Assembly (NCBI GenBank): GCA_016793885.1
Contig: JAEUHE010000167.1
Coordinates: 33,966 to 97,965 of the forward strand
DNA length: 64,000 nt
Reading direction: 5' to 3'
Source of the DNA: Verrucomicrobiales bacterium
GTDB taxonomy: Bacteria > Verrucomicrobiota > Verrucomicrobiia > Limisphaerales > UBA11320
Positions 37,338-46,192 of the stretch are shown here, in pieces. The notes under the pieces were generated by a model. It worked only from the letters and a program-made list of their open reading frames with translations. It did no database searches and was not told the origin of the DNA. How positions within the stretch are numbered: the first letter of the stretch is position 1; each line of letters begins with the position of its first letter. The position numbers were made by a program, and so were the translations under genes.

Positions 37338-38177
37338 ATGGACATTGTCTGGACACTCATGAAATGGCCGGCCATCGCCTGCCTGGTGCTGCCAGGGCTG
37401 TTGGTCTACCTGGGGCTCCACATTGTTCGACGAGGTGTCATCTTCGTCGATCTGGCCCTAGCCCAGGTCGCCACGCTCGGAACCTGTGTCTGCCTCATGC
37501 TCGGCCACGACATCCACGATGTCCATACGTTCTATTGGTCGGTGGCATTCACTCTCGGAGGAGCCTTTCTCTTCGCGTTTACCCGCACTCGCCACGAAAC
37601 GCGAGTGCCACAGGAGGCGCTGATCGGCGTGGTCTACGTGGTGGCGGCGGCGGCGGCCATTGTGTTCCTGAGCCGAACGCCGGAGGGCAATGAAGAGCTG
37701 AAACGCACGCTGGTCGGCGACATTCTGACGGTGAACTCCGGCGAGATCTTGAAGACCATTGGACTGTTTGCAGTGATAGCCGTCGTTCATCTGATCTTCC
37801 GCAAGCGCTTTCTGCAAATTTCGTTTCACCCGGAGCAGACCGAGACGCTGACCTGGTCCATTCGATGGTGGGACTTTCTCTTCTATGCGCTGTTCGGTGC
37901 GGCCGTGACCAGCTTCGTCCAAATCGGAGGGGTTCTCTTGGTCTTTTCTTACCTGATCGTTCCCGCTCTGTGCGGCAACCTGCTCGCGCGTTCTCTGGGA
38001 TGGATGCTCGCCACAGGTTGGGCCATCGCTGTCCTGGGTGGAGCCGGCGGTCTGTTCGCATCCTACCAGCTGGACCTCCCAGCTGGCGCCGCCATCGTCT
38101 GCACCCTAGGCTTGCTCTTGATCGTGACCTTCGTCGTCAGTTTGGGGCGACGGCCGGGGCTCGACGTCCGTCGCTGA
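37338..38177 (+). CDS. znuB: Zinc/manganese ABC transporter permease (ZnuB-like, ABC-3 family)
   Basis: 279 residues from MDIVWTLMKWPAIACLVLPG; the upstream frame to 37215 runs inside znuA. Seven to eight hydrophobic helices are apparent, with LGLHIVRRGVIFVDLALAQVATLG near the N-terminus as in ABC-3 permeases and VFSYLIVPALCGNLLA in the conserved core. The 3' end overlaps the convergent rsmI gene by 72 bp. The expected ATPase (znuC) is missing from both sides, so the transporter must borrow an ATPase encoded elsewhere or be incomplete. Confidence 0.9.
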   Translation: MDIVWTLMKWPAIACLVLPGLLVYLGLHIVRRGVIFVDLALAQVATLGTCVCLMLGHDIHDVHTFYWSVAFTLGGAFLFAFTRTRHETRVPQEALIGVVYVVAAAAAIVFLSRTPEGNEELKRTLVGDILTVNSGEILKTIGLFAVIAVVHLIFRKRFLQISFHPEQTETLTWSIRWWDFLFYALFGAAVTSFVQIGGVLLVFSYLIVPALCGNLLARSLGWMLATGWAIAVLGGAGGLFASYQLDLPAGAAIVCTLGLLLIVTFVVSLGRRPGLDVRR

Positions 38178-38885
38178 GGCGATCATGACCACGAACTCCC
38201 CCTTACGCGGACGCTGACGCCACTGCTCCGCGAGCTGCGCGGGGGTTCCCCGCAAAAACTCCTCGTGCCGTTTCGTCAACTCGCGAGCCAGTACCACAGA
38301 GCGATCCGGATAGAGGTCAACCAGTTCCCCCAACAGTTTCTCCACCCGATAAGGCGACTCATACAGGACCACAGTGCCGGGAACCAACCGCAAAGACTCC
38401 AGACGCTTCCGCCGCTGGCCGGACTTGTGCGGCAAGAAGCCAACGAAGTGGAATTCGTCGGTCGGCAGCCCACTGGCGGTCAACCCGGCGACCAAGGCGC
38501 AGGCTCCCGGAACGCTTTCTACCCGCAATCCTGCTTCCAGGACGGCCCGGACCAGTCGTTCACCCGGGTCGCTAATCCCCGGACTCCCCGCGTCGCTCAC
38601 CACGGCCACCTTGCCGCCACCGCGCAAAATTTGGATCAGTTCTTCGCTCCGTCGACGCTCGTTGAACTCAAAGCAGCTCAACAGGCGCTTGGAGATTCCA
38701 AAATAGCTCAGGAGCTGTCCGGTCCGTCGGGTGTCCTCCGCCGCCACGACATCGCACTCGGCCAAGGTGCGCAGCGCGCGCAACGTAACGTCCTCGAGAT
38801 TGCCGATGGGCGTCGCCACGAGATACAGAGTGCCCGGGGTCAACGGAGGCAAGTCGGGACGGGTGGCGATGGCGTTCAGGTCCAT
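38106..38885 (-). CDS. rsmI: 16S rRNA 2'-O-ribose C1402 methyltransferase
   Basis: 259 residues from MDLNAIATRPDLPPLTPG; a TTG six codons upstream is less likely. It is a SAM-dependent tetrapyrrole-methylase-fold enzyme with GTLYLVATPIGNLEDVTLRAL, the AAEDTRRTGQLL motif, VVSDAGSPGISDPG and VVLYESPYRVEKLL, all hallmarks of RsmI. It modifies C1402 in the ribosomal decoding centre. Its last ~24 codons overlap the 3' end of znuB on the other strand, an unusual tail-to-tail arrangement. Confidence 0.95.
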   Translation of the reverse strand: MDLNAIATRPDLPPLTPGTLYLVATPIGNLEDVTLRALRTLAECDVVAAEDTRRTGQLLSYFGISKRLLSCFEFNERRRSEELIQILRGGGKVAVVSDAGSPGISDPGERLVRAVLEAGLRVESVPGACALVAGLTASGLPTDEFHFVGFLPHKSGQRRKRLESLRLVPGTVVLYESPYRVEKLLGELVDLYPDRSVVLARELTKRHEEFLRGTPAQLAEQWRQRPRKGEFVVMIASATDVEPRPSPQTDDEGHDQEQA

Positions 38886-38928
38886 GTTCAGTTCGAAATA
38901 CAAGTGTGGCGTTTCGCCAAGCCAAAGC

Positions 38929-41145
38929 CTAGCGCCATTTCATGACGCCCAGCACGTTGGAATAGTCATCGGTCCAAACCCGGGTCTTGGCCACCTCCGC
39001 CAAGGGCTTCCAACGCTCGTCGTTCTTCAGCCGGCTCAGGTCGGTGCCGGGGCGCACCAGCACGGCCCAATGTGAAGGCTCTTTACCGATGTCCTTTTCC
39101 TCAAAAGGATCTTCGAAATGATACCCGATCAGTCCGGCATCGGCGGCGAGCGCCGCAACGACTGGAGTCAGTTCGAGATAGCGATTGGAGATATTGATGG
39201 CCAGGACGCCGCGAGGCGCCAGCTTAGCCAGGTACAGGGCCAAGGCTTCACGGGTCAACAGGTGGAGCGGAATCGAGTCCGAGGTGAAGGCATCCATGAT
39301 GATCAGGCCATACTCGCCATCGACCGCCTCGCGTAGCCGCAATCGAGCGTCCCCGGGGATGACCCGGATCTGAGCCAATGAACATCCGTTGAGGAACCGA
39401 AAGAGATTAGTGTCCTGGGCAATGCGGATCACCGCCGGATCGATCTCATAATAATCCCACTGTTCTCCGGGCATCGCATGCCCGGCAATGGCTCCGCAGC
39501 CCAGGCCGGTAACCGCCACTCTTGGGCCCAGGTTCAATGACTCATGCAGCCTGAAGACCCGCCCCAATGGTCCGGACCGATGAAAATACGTCAGCGGCTC
39601 GCAGCCCCAGTCCGGTTGCACGCGCTGGCGCCCGTGAATGGTGTTCCCATGCACCAACCGATGCGAGTAGCCACCCGGATCCAGGGTCACCCGCGAAACT
39701 CCGAAGAAGTTGCGCTCCGTGTAAAGCGCCCGCCCGTGAAGACTAGGCATCGAGGCCGAGCAGAGGAGAACGGCCCCGATGCTCAAGGCGAACCGCAGCG
39801 AGCGGTCAGCCGCCGCCATGCTGACCACCATCCCGACGGCAAATAGCAGGATCCGCCGGGGATAAGGATCGAGCATCGGACTGCGTTCGGTCCAAGCGAT
39901 CAAGCCACCCAGCACAGCCGCGATGGCGAGCGGAAAAGCCCAATCGATGGTTCGCGTTCGGGTCGGTATGGGGAGGGGCTGTGAGTCCCGCTTGGCATCC
40001 ACGCGAAACAGGCAGGACAGCACGATCGCCAGCGGATACTCCACAATCCCGCTAAAGATCACCGGAGCCAGCAATGCGTTAAACAGCCCGCCCACCACCC
40101 CCCCTACGGACATCCACAGATAAAACTCCGTCAGCGATTCCGTCCCGGGCCGGTCATCCGCCAATCGGCTGTGGCAGAGGAGCGCGGCCATGAAAAAGAA
40201 CACCAGGTGAAGCCCTAAAATGATCAGGATGGGATGCGTGGCTTCGGTGAAAATCTGAAACATCAGGCCCACCACCGCAAAAGGAAGGAGGCTGCTCATG
40301 CGCCGAACGGACAACAGCCGTCGCTGCGCAAAGGCGAAGATAAACGTGGTCAGATACAGAGCCAAAGGGAGGATCCCCAACAGAGGTATGCTGGCCACCT
40401 CGGTGGTGGTGAAGGTGGTGAGACCCAGCATCAGGCTCGAAGGAACCGCCGCCATGGCGACCCAGGACAGGCGCCGTCGCCAGCTCAATCCCGGAGCAAC
40501 GGCGTCCCGCCGACCCGCGGCATCCGGATTCGCTTCCGCAGACTCACGACGCATCCATCCGCTGCGCCAGGCACACAGTCCGATCAACGGAATTAAGGCC
40601 ACGTATCCAACCGCCCACGCCTGGCTCGCCATCCGGAGGGTAAAATAGGGTTCAACCAAGACCGGAAAGGCGAAGAGCGCCACAAAACTGCCCAGGTTGC
40701 TGGCCACGCTGAGGTAGTACGGATCCTTCGCGGTCTGATGCCCGCTCTCCGAGAACCACCGCTGCAGCAAGGGACTCGTGCTGGACAAAATAAAGAACGG
40801 CAGCCCAACGACGCGGAGAAGAGTGACGAGCAGATGCCAGGCCTGGTGCTCCACGGTCATGTCCGCCGTGATCCGAACCCGCTCGAGCCCCAGAGGCAAA
40901 AACGCCAGCGCCGCGATCAGCAGCGCCGCATGGATTGCCAGGCGGGTCCATGGCCCGAACCAGCGCGACACCAAATGCGCGTAAGCATACCCAGCCAGGA
41001 GCATGCCTTGAAAGAACAGCAAAGCGGTTTGCCAGACGGCCGGAGCTCCGCCAAACACCGGCAGGAACATTTTCCCCATCAGGGGCTGCACGAAGAACAG
41101 CAGCAGAGCGCTGAGAAACAAGGTGGCACCAAACAATCCGATCAT
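38929..41145 (-). CDS. Membrane-fused spermidine synthase-like protein
   Basis: 738 residues. About fourteen hydrophobic segments in two blocks occupy residues 1-470 (LFGATLFLSALLLFFVQPLMGKM at the start). The C-terminal ~250 residues are a spermidine-synthase-like Rossmann domain: VAVTGLGCGAIAGHA (SAM-type glycine loop), YYEIDPAVIRIAQD, VIPGDARLRL and IIMDAFTSDSIPLHLLT, which carries the Asp expected in the aminopropyltransferase active site. Fused transporter-like/polyamine-synthase proteins are widespread but uncharacterised. No speD or other polyamine gene is nearby, so the product is not certain. It starts 22 bp after the stop of the GH63-like gene and is probably co-transcribed with it. 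Confidence 0.85.
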   Translation of the reverse strand: MIGLFGATLFLSALLLFFVQPLMGKMFLPVFGGAPAVWQTALLFFQGMLLAGYAYAHLVSRWFGPWTRLAIHAALLIAALAFLPLGLERVRITADMTVEHQAWHLLVTLLRVVGLPFFILSSTSPLLQRWFSESGHQTAKDPYYLSVASNLGSFVALFAFPVLVEPYFTLRMASQAWAVGYVALIPLIGLCAWRSGWMRRESAEANPDAAGRRDAVAPGLSWRRRLSWVAMAAVPSSLMLGLTTFTTTEVASIPLLGILPLALYLTTFIFAFAQRRLLSVRRMSSLLPFAVVGLMFQIFTEATHPILIILGLHLVFFFMAALLCHSRLADDRPGTESLTEFYLWMSVGGVVGGLFNALLAPVIFSGIVEYPLAIVLSCLFRVDAKRDSQPLPIPTRTRTIDWAFPLAIAAVLGGLIAWTERSPMLDPYPRRILLFAVGMVVSMAAADRSLRFALSIGAVLLCSASMPSLHGRALYTERNFFGVSRVTLDPGGYSHRLVHGNTIHGRQRVQPDWGCEPLTYFHRSGPLGRVFRLHESLNLGPRVAVTGLGCGAIAGHAMPGEQWDYYEIDPAVIRIAQDTNLFRFLNGCSLAQIRVIPGDARLRLREAVDGEYGLIIMDAFTSDSIPLHLLTREALALYLAKLAPRGVLAINISNRYLELTPVVAALAADAGLIGYHFEDPFEEKDIGKEPSHWAVLVRPGTDLSRLKNDERWKPLAEVAKTRVWTDDYSNVLGVMKWR

Positions 41146-41167
41146 AACAAGAAAAACTAAACGCCCA

Positions 41168-43840
41168 TCAGTGCGTGCCCAGGGCTTCGATCATGCGCGC
41201 CACCAGCGCGGTCCAGCCCGTCTGATGATTGGCCCCTAACCCGCGACCAGTGTCCGCATGAAAGTATTCATGGAAGAGGACCAATTCCTTCCAATGGGGA
41301 TCGTCGGAATATGCCGATTCCTCCCCATGGCAAGGACGTCGTCCGGACGCGTCCGGAAGAAACAACCGAGTGATCCGACGGTGAAGCTCCGTAGCCACCT
41401 CCTGCAGATTCATGAACTTGCCGGAGCCCACCGGACACTCCACTCGCAACTCGTCGCCATAGAAATGATGATAGCGCTCCAGCGCTTCAATGATCAAGTA
41501 GTTCACCGGAATCCAAATCGGCCCGCGCCAGTTGGAGTTGCCACCGAAAAGCCCCACGGTGGACTCCCCCGGGGAGTAGTCCACACGGAACTCCTGCCCC
41601 TCCGCGCGAAAGACATAAGGATGACTTTCGTGGATCTTCGATAAGGACCGAATCCCGAACGGAGAGAGAAATTCACGCTCATCCAACAGGTAGCGCAAGA
41701 CGCGCTCGAGACGATGCCTCGACGGGATGGACAGGAGGTAGCGCCCGGCACGATCAGCGGTGGGAGGCTGATGGCTGATGTGACGTGCCAGCTTGCGCTC
41801 ATGCGCCAGGAACCATTTCATGCGCTTGCTAAAGCCCGGGAGGTTGACGAGCACCGATTCCTCCAGCAGCTCGCAGGCAAACAACGGGATCAGTCCCACC
41901 ATGGAGCGAATTTTCAATGGAATCACCCGACCCTCGACATGAATCTGATCGTAGTAGAAACCGTCCTCCTCATCCCACAGCCCGGAGCCGCCAAGCGTGT
42001 TGATCGCATTGGTGATCGCCACGAAATGTTCGAAGAACTTGGACGCCATGTCCTCATATTCCGGCGCCCGCTCGGCCAGCTTGAGCGCGATGGAAAGCAT
42101 CGTTCCACAGTAGAACGCCATCCAGGCAGTTCCATCCGCTTGCTCCAAGTGTCCTCCGGTGGGCAGCGGTTTGGATCGGTCGAAGACACCCACGTTATCC
42201 AGCCCCAAAAATCCGCCCGCGAAAATGTTCCGTCCCGACACGTCCTTCCGATTCACCCACCAGGTAAAGTTGATCAGGAGCTTTTGGAACACTCGGGCCA
42301 GGAAGTCCCGGTCCCGCTCGCCGCGCCGACCACAGATCTTGTAAAGCCGCCAGGCAGCCCACGCCTGCACCGGGGGGTTCACATCGCCAAAGGCGAATTC
42401 GTAAGCGGGAAGCTGCCCGTTGGGATGCATGTACCATTCGCGCAGAAAGAGCAGGATTTGGGACTTTGCAAAATCCGGATCGACTCGCGCCATGGCGACG
42501 ACGTGAAACGCCAAATCCCAAGCCGCATACCATGGGTATTCCCACTTGTCCGGCATCGCGATCACATCGCGGTTAAACAGATGCTGCCAGTCGGCGTTCC
42601 GCCCCGCCAGCCGCTCCCGGGGCGGTGATGGCTGTGCTGGGTCCCCCTCCAGCCAGTCCTTGATCACATAGTGATAGAATTGCTTGGAGTGTAGCAGCCC
42701 GGCATAGGCTTGACGCCAAATTTTGAGCAGTTCCCCCGACACTCCCGCCGGCGCGATCGTTCGGTAGAAGTCGTCAGCCTCCTGGATGCGACGCGTAAAA
42801 ATCTCCGCAAACGTGCCGTCGAGGCGCCCTGCTCCCCGCTCCGCGGAGGCCGATAGCCGCAGCCGCAGTTGCACGTGCTTGCCAGAACCAACGCTCAGTC
42901 GATACCAGACTGCTGCTTTGGTCCCCTGGCAGTCTGGATTCACAGCCTCCACGTCTCCGTGAACCACTCGGCGGTGAAAGGAGTCCTTCAGATAGGGACG
43001 GTCGGGCTTGGAACCAAACAGAACCTCCGGGTTCGTCTCGTTCTCCGTGAACATTAGCTCCGGAGCTCCCGTCTCCCCGGAGGAATCAAAGGCCCAGCAA
43101 AACTCGCCTAACGTGGGGTGCGTGGCCTGAACCATCCCCCGTCCGTCGCGCTTGAGCGAGGGTTTCGGCACCCCCGCGCCCTCATCACTGCCCCAACTCC
43201 AAATGTTCCGGAACCACAGCGTGGGCAGCAGGTGCAGTTCAGCCGTCTCGGGCCCGCGGTTAGCCACCGTGATGCGGATCAGGATATCGTCCGGCCCTTC
43301 TTTCGCGTATTCGGCCGTCACGTCGAAATACCGGTCCTGCTCAAAGATCCCCGTATCCGCCAGCTCATATTCCGGTTGTTCGCGAGATCGGCGGCGATTC
43401 TCCTCCACCAGTTGGGCGTAGGGAAACTCCTGCTGGGGGTACTTGTAGAGGCTGCGCTGATACGAGTGGGTGGGGGTGGAATCGAGATAGTAATAGCATT
43501 CCTTGACGTCCTCCCCATGGTTCCCCTGGGGCCCGGTCAGTCCGAAGAGTCGCTCCTTCAAAATGGGGTCGCGACCGTTCCAAAGCGCGATGGCAAAGCA
43601 GAGTCGGCATTCCCGGTCGGTCAGGCCCAGCAGCCCATCCTCACCCCATCGATAGGCGCGGCTGACTGCCGCCTCGTGGCCAAAGTAATCCCAGCATTCA
43701 CCGGTGGCGGAATAATCCTCTCGCACCGTCCCCCACTGCCGTTCGGCCAAATAGGGGCCCCACCGTTTCCAGTTGCGCAGCCGCGCCTGGTCCTCCCTCA
43801 ATCGCAGGTGCTCCGCGGTGTTGCTTCCGTTCTTCGGCAT
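41168..43840 (-). CDS. GH63-like glucosidase (MGH1-type glycoside hydrolase)
   Basis: 890 residues from MPKNGSNTAEHLRLREDQ; in-frame extension to 44038 overlaps the upstream gene. No signal peptide is visible, so it is probably cytoplasmic. The sequence is of the large bacterial family annotated as mannosyl-oligosaccharide glucosidase-like, with RWGPYLAERQWGTVREDYS near the N-terminus, HGEDVKECYYYLDSTPTHSY, a beta-sandwich N-domain and an (alpha/alpha)6 barrel C-domain (WYAAWDLAFHVVAMARVDPDFAK, WRGPIWIPVNYLIIEAL). Members hydrolyse alpha-glucosidic or mannosylglycerate-type linkages; the true substrate is unknown. The upstream cobalamin adenosyltransferase stops 40 bp before it. Confidence 0.88.
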   Translation of the reverse strand: MPKNGSNTAEHLRLREDQARLRNWKRWGPYLAERQWGTVREDYSATGECWDYFGHEAAVSRAYRWGEDGLLGLTDRECRLCFAIALWNGRDPILKERLFGLTGPQGNHGEDVKECYYYLDSTPTHSYQRSLYKYPQQEFPYAQLVEENRRRSREQPEYELADTGIFEQDRYFDVTAEYAKEGPDDILIRITVANRGPETAELHLLPTLWFRNIWSWGSDEGAGVPKPSLKRDGRGMVQATHPTLGEFCWAFDSSGETGAPELMFTENETNPEVLFGSKPDRPYLKDSFHRRVVHGDVEAVNPDCQGTKAAVWYRLSVGSGKHVQLRLRLSASAERGAGRLDGTFAEIFTRRIQEADDFYRTIAPAGVSGELLKIWRQAYAGLLHSKQFYHYVIKDWLEGDPAQPSPPRERLAGRNADWQHLFNRDVIAMPDKWEYPWYAAWDLAFHVVAMARVDPDFAKSQILLFLREWYMHPNGQLPAYEFAFGDVNPPVQAWAAWRLYKICGRRGERDRDFLARVFQKLLINFTWWVNRKDVSGRNIFAGGFLGLDNVGVFDRSKPLPTGGHLEQADGTAWMAFYCGTMLSIALKLAERAPEYEDMASKFFEHFVAITNAINTLGGSGLWDEEDGFYYDQIHVEGRVIPLKIRSMVGLIPLFACELLEESVLVNLPGFSKRMKWFLAHERKLARHISHQPPTADRAGRYLLSIPSRHRLERVLRYLLDEREFLSPFGIRSLSKIHESHPYVFRAEGQEFRVDYSPGESTVGLFGGNSNWRGPIWIPVNYLIIEALERYHHFYGDELRVECPVGSGKFMNLQEVATELHRRITRLFLPDASGRRPCHGEESAYSDDPHWKELVLFHEYFHADTGRGLGANHQTGWTALVARMIEALGTH

Positions 43841-43880
43841 CCGAGTTCCTTCCCTAGTCCATTGTCCCGGTCGATCTGCT

Positions 43881-44417
43881 TCAAAGTCCAGCGTGGGTCT
43901 CCACCCACCGGGCAGAGAGCCAGAGCGCATCCGAGAGGCGGTTGAGATAGATGAGTATGGCGGTGTTTCCCGGGTCATCGCCCGCCCACAAGGACGCAAT
44001 ACGACGTTCCGCGCGCCGGCAGGTAGTCCGTGCCACATCCAAGGCAGCAGAATCCAAAGTGTCCCCCGGGGTGGCCCAACCTTTGAACGATACCTTCTGC
44101 GCCTCGATCTCGGTCACCCATCGATCCAGTCGATCCGTCAGTCCCAGCGAGAACAAATGGTAGCCATCCTTCTCGTAGCGCGACAGATCCTCCGGCAACG
44201 TAGCCAGCTCGCCCATCAGGATCACCAGGTCCTTCTGAGTGGCCAAAATGGCGTCCTTGATAAATGCATGCGCCGTCGAGGCGCGGGCCATCCCCAGCGC
44301 TGTGTTGAGTTCGTCGACAGAACCATAGGCTTCCACTCGGGGATGATTCTTCGGAACCCGTCGATTGTACATCAGTCCGGTCGTTCCGTCATCGCCGGTT
44401 TTCGTCGCTATGCTCAT
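43881..44417 (-). CDS. Cob(I)alamin adenosyltransferase, PduO type
   Basis: 178 residues. This cytoplasmic enzyme makes adenosylcobalamin from cob(I)alamin and ATP. The diagnostic motifs are all present: TKTGDDGTTGL (ATP binding), YGSVDELN, RTTCRRAERR and LNRLSDALWLSARW at the C-terminus. The length fits a single-domain PduO-type protein. No cobalamin-dependent enzyme or B12 transporter gene is in the window. It is upstream of the GH63-like gene on the same strand. Confidence 0.95.
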   Translation of the reverse strand: MSIATKTGDDGTTGLMYNRRVPKNHPRVEAYGSVDELNTALGMARASTAHAFIKDAILATQKDLVILMGELATLPEDLSRYEKDGYHLFSLGLTDRLDRWVTEIEAQKVSFKGWATPGDTLDSAALDVARTTCRRAERRIASLWAGDDPGNTAILIYLNRLSDALWLSARWVETHAGL

Positions 44418-44736
44418 CAGCAGATAGTCTCAGTTCCACGAACAGCCGTGGGTTGGCTTGGTTGCGTTGAGAGCCTAGCGAGGAATTCGGGGAACGCAAT
44501 GCCTTGGACCGGGATTCTGGATTCATGGGCTCCACAGAGTTTCGGCCTACCTCGTGTACGCCTCACGTCTAGCAGGAAGATTTAGGGGTATGGAGGAGCG
44601 CGGGCTGCCGCACTCCACATCTGTCACCTGCGCCGCGAAGTGTCTGGGACTACTGCAGCCCTCTCCAGCTTTTCGGTGCTTCCGGAAGGGGATCCCAGCT
44701 CGACAGAGTCGCGCCCTACCCCTTAGCATCGACCCC
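44418..44736. other. 319-bp divergent intergenic region containing a dispersed-repeat candidate
   Basis: No gene is supported; short frames here lack coding character. The stretch holds, in minus orientation, the 14-mer GGAGTGCGGCAGCC (44603-44616) and the 11-mer AAAGCTGGAGA (44662-44672). Both recur at the right edge of the window in plus orientation. It also must contain the promoters for the divergent cobalamin adenosyltransferase and glcD genes, which I could not place. Confidence 0.4.
44603..44672 (-). repeat. Dispersed intergenic repeat candidate, copy 1
   Basis: Minus-strand copies of GGAGTGCGGCAGCC and AAAGCTGGAGA, about 45 bp apart. The same two words occur at 63644-63657 and 63712-63722 on the plus strand. 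The intervening sequence is not conserved between the two places, so this is a weak family assignment based on two exact words. Confidence 0.35.
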
Positions 44737-46191
44737 ATGTCCATGACGGAATCACACGCGATCAGTCCTACGCTCGTTGCGGAGCTGCGACGTATCGTCG
44801 GGACCGAGCACGTGATTACCTCCGACGCCGAACTCTTGGTCTATGAGTGCGACGCCTACACCCTGGAGAAACAACTGCCGCAGATCGTAGTACTCCCGGG
44901 CAGCCCGGAAGAGGTGGCGGCCGTCGTGCAGGTCTGCGCGCGAGAGCGATTGCCGATCGTCCCACGCGGTGCCGGAACCAGCCTCAGTGGCACGGTCTTG
45001 GCCGTGACCGGCGGGGTGATGATCTCCCTCACGCGGATGAATCGGGTTCTTTCCCTGGATCCACGCAACCGTCGGGCTCTCGTGGAGGCCGGATGTGTCA
45101 ACGCCTGGGTCACTCAAGCCGCCAAACCTCACGGCTTGCTGTATGCCCCGGATCCCTCCTCCCAAACCGCGTGCACCATCGGAGGCAACGTCGGCACCAA
45201 TTCTGGGGGTCCCCACACCCTGAAATACGGGGTCACGACCAATCATGTTCTGGGCTATGAACTCGTCCTTCCCAGCGGTGAAGTCGTTTGGTTGGGCACA
45301 ACCCCAGAAGGTGGGGAACAGATCGACGGGCTCGATCTGCGGGGAGCTGCGATCGGCACCGAAGGCATGTTCGGCATCGTCACGCGGGTGCTCGTTCGTC
45401 TGATCCGTGCGCCACAAGCCTTCAAAACAATGCTGGGGATTTTCGAAACTGTCGAACAGGCCAGCCAAACTGTCAGCGACATCATCAAGGCCGGGATCGT
45501 ACCCGGTGCCATGGAGATGATGGATCAGCTGATCACCCAGGCGGTGGAGGCTGCTTACCATTTCGGATTCCCTCTGGATGCTGGAGCGGTGCTGATCATC
45601 GAACTCGACGGCCTCGCCGCCGGGCTGGAATCCCAGGCGCGGGAGGTCGAGTCCCTTTGCCATCGCAACGGCGCCCGCCAGGTACGCATCGCCCAAAGTG
45701 AACAGGAACGAGCGGAGCTTTGGAAATGTCGCAAGCGCGCGTTCGGCGCCATCGGGCGGCTCAGCCCTAATTTCATCACGCAAGACGGCGTGGTTCCCCG
45801 CTCGAAGCTGCCCGAGATGATGGCCTTCATCCAAGATTGCAGCCGACGCCACCAACTGCGCATACCCAATGTCTTTCACGCAGGGGACGGAAATCTTCAC
45901 CCGCTTATCCTCTATGATGAACGCGACGCCGATCAGGTGAAGCGAGCCCTCCAGGCCTCCGATGACATCCTAACTCAGTGCGTCGAGTTGGGCGGAAGCG
46001 TCACCGGCGAGCATGGAATTGGGGTCGAAAAGATGGATTTCATGGCCAAGCAGTTCTCTCCCGATGACCTGGCCGCCATGCAGCAGCTGCGTCGCGTCTT
46101 CGATCCCGACCTGCGCTCCAACCCGCACAAGATGTTTCCGAGCTCCAAAAAGTGCGGCGACTTCAGCCCCAAACGCCAAGCCTCCGCCTGA
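44737..46191 (+). CDS. glcD: Glycolate oxidase, FAD-binding subunit GlcD
   Basis: 484 residues from the ATG at 44737 (MSMTESHAISPTLV); another ATG two codons on is equally possible, and the frame extending to 44554 lies in non-coding sequence. It is a flavin-dependent 2-hydroxy-acid dehydrogenase with the FAD-binding PVVPRGAGTS-type loop (IVPRGAGTSLSG), GGNVGTNSGGPHTLKYG, and the C-terminal FAD-oxidase domain with NVFHAGDGNLHP and TGEHGIGVEK. With GlcE and GlcF it oxidises glycolate to glyoxylate at the membrane. glcE follows after one base. Confidence 0.95.
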   Translation: MSMTESHAISPTLVAELRRIVGTEHVITSDAELLVYECDAYTLEKQLPQIVVLPGSPEEVAAVVQVCARERLPIVPRGAGTSLSGTVLAVTGGVMISLTRMNRVLSLDPRNRRALVEAGCVNAWVTQAAKPHGLLYAPDPSSQTACTIGGNVGTNSGGPHTLKYGVTTNHVLGYELVLPSGEVVWLGTTPEGGEQIDGLDLRGAAIGTEGMFGIVTRVLVRLIRAPQAFKTMLGIFETVEQASQTVSDIIKAGIVPGAMEMMDQLITQAVEAAYHFGFPLDAGAVLIIELDGLAAGLESQAREVESLCHRNGARQVRIAQSEQERAELWKCRKRAFGAIGRLSPNFITQDGVVPRSKLPEMMAFIQDCSRRHQLRIPNVFHAGDGNLHPLILYDERDADQVKRALQASDDILTQCVELGGSVTGEHGIGVEKMDFMAKQFSPDDLAAMQQLRRVFDPDLRSNPHKMFPSSKKCGDFSPKRQASA

Positions 46192-46192
46192 A

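Noticed and set aside
44547..44744. Small minus-strand gene upstream of glcD
   Set aside because: The frame lies over the dispersed-repeat candidate and the divergent promoter region and has no domain or ribosome binding site.
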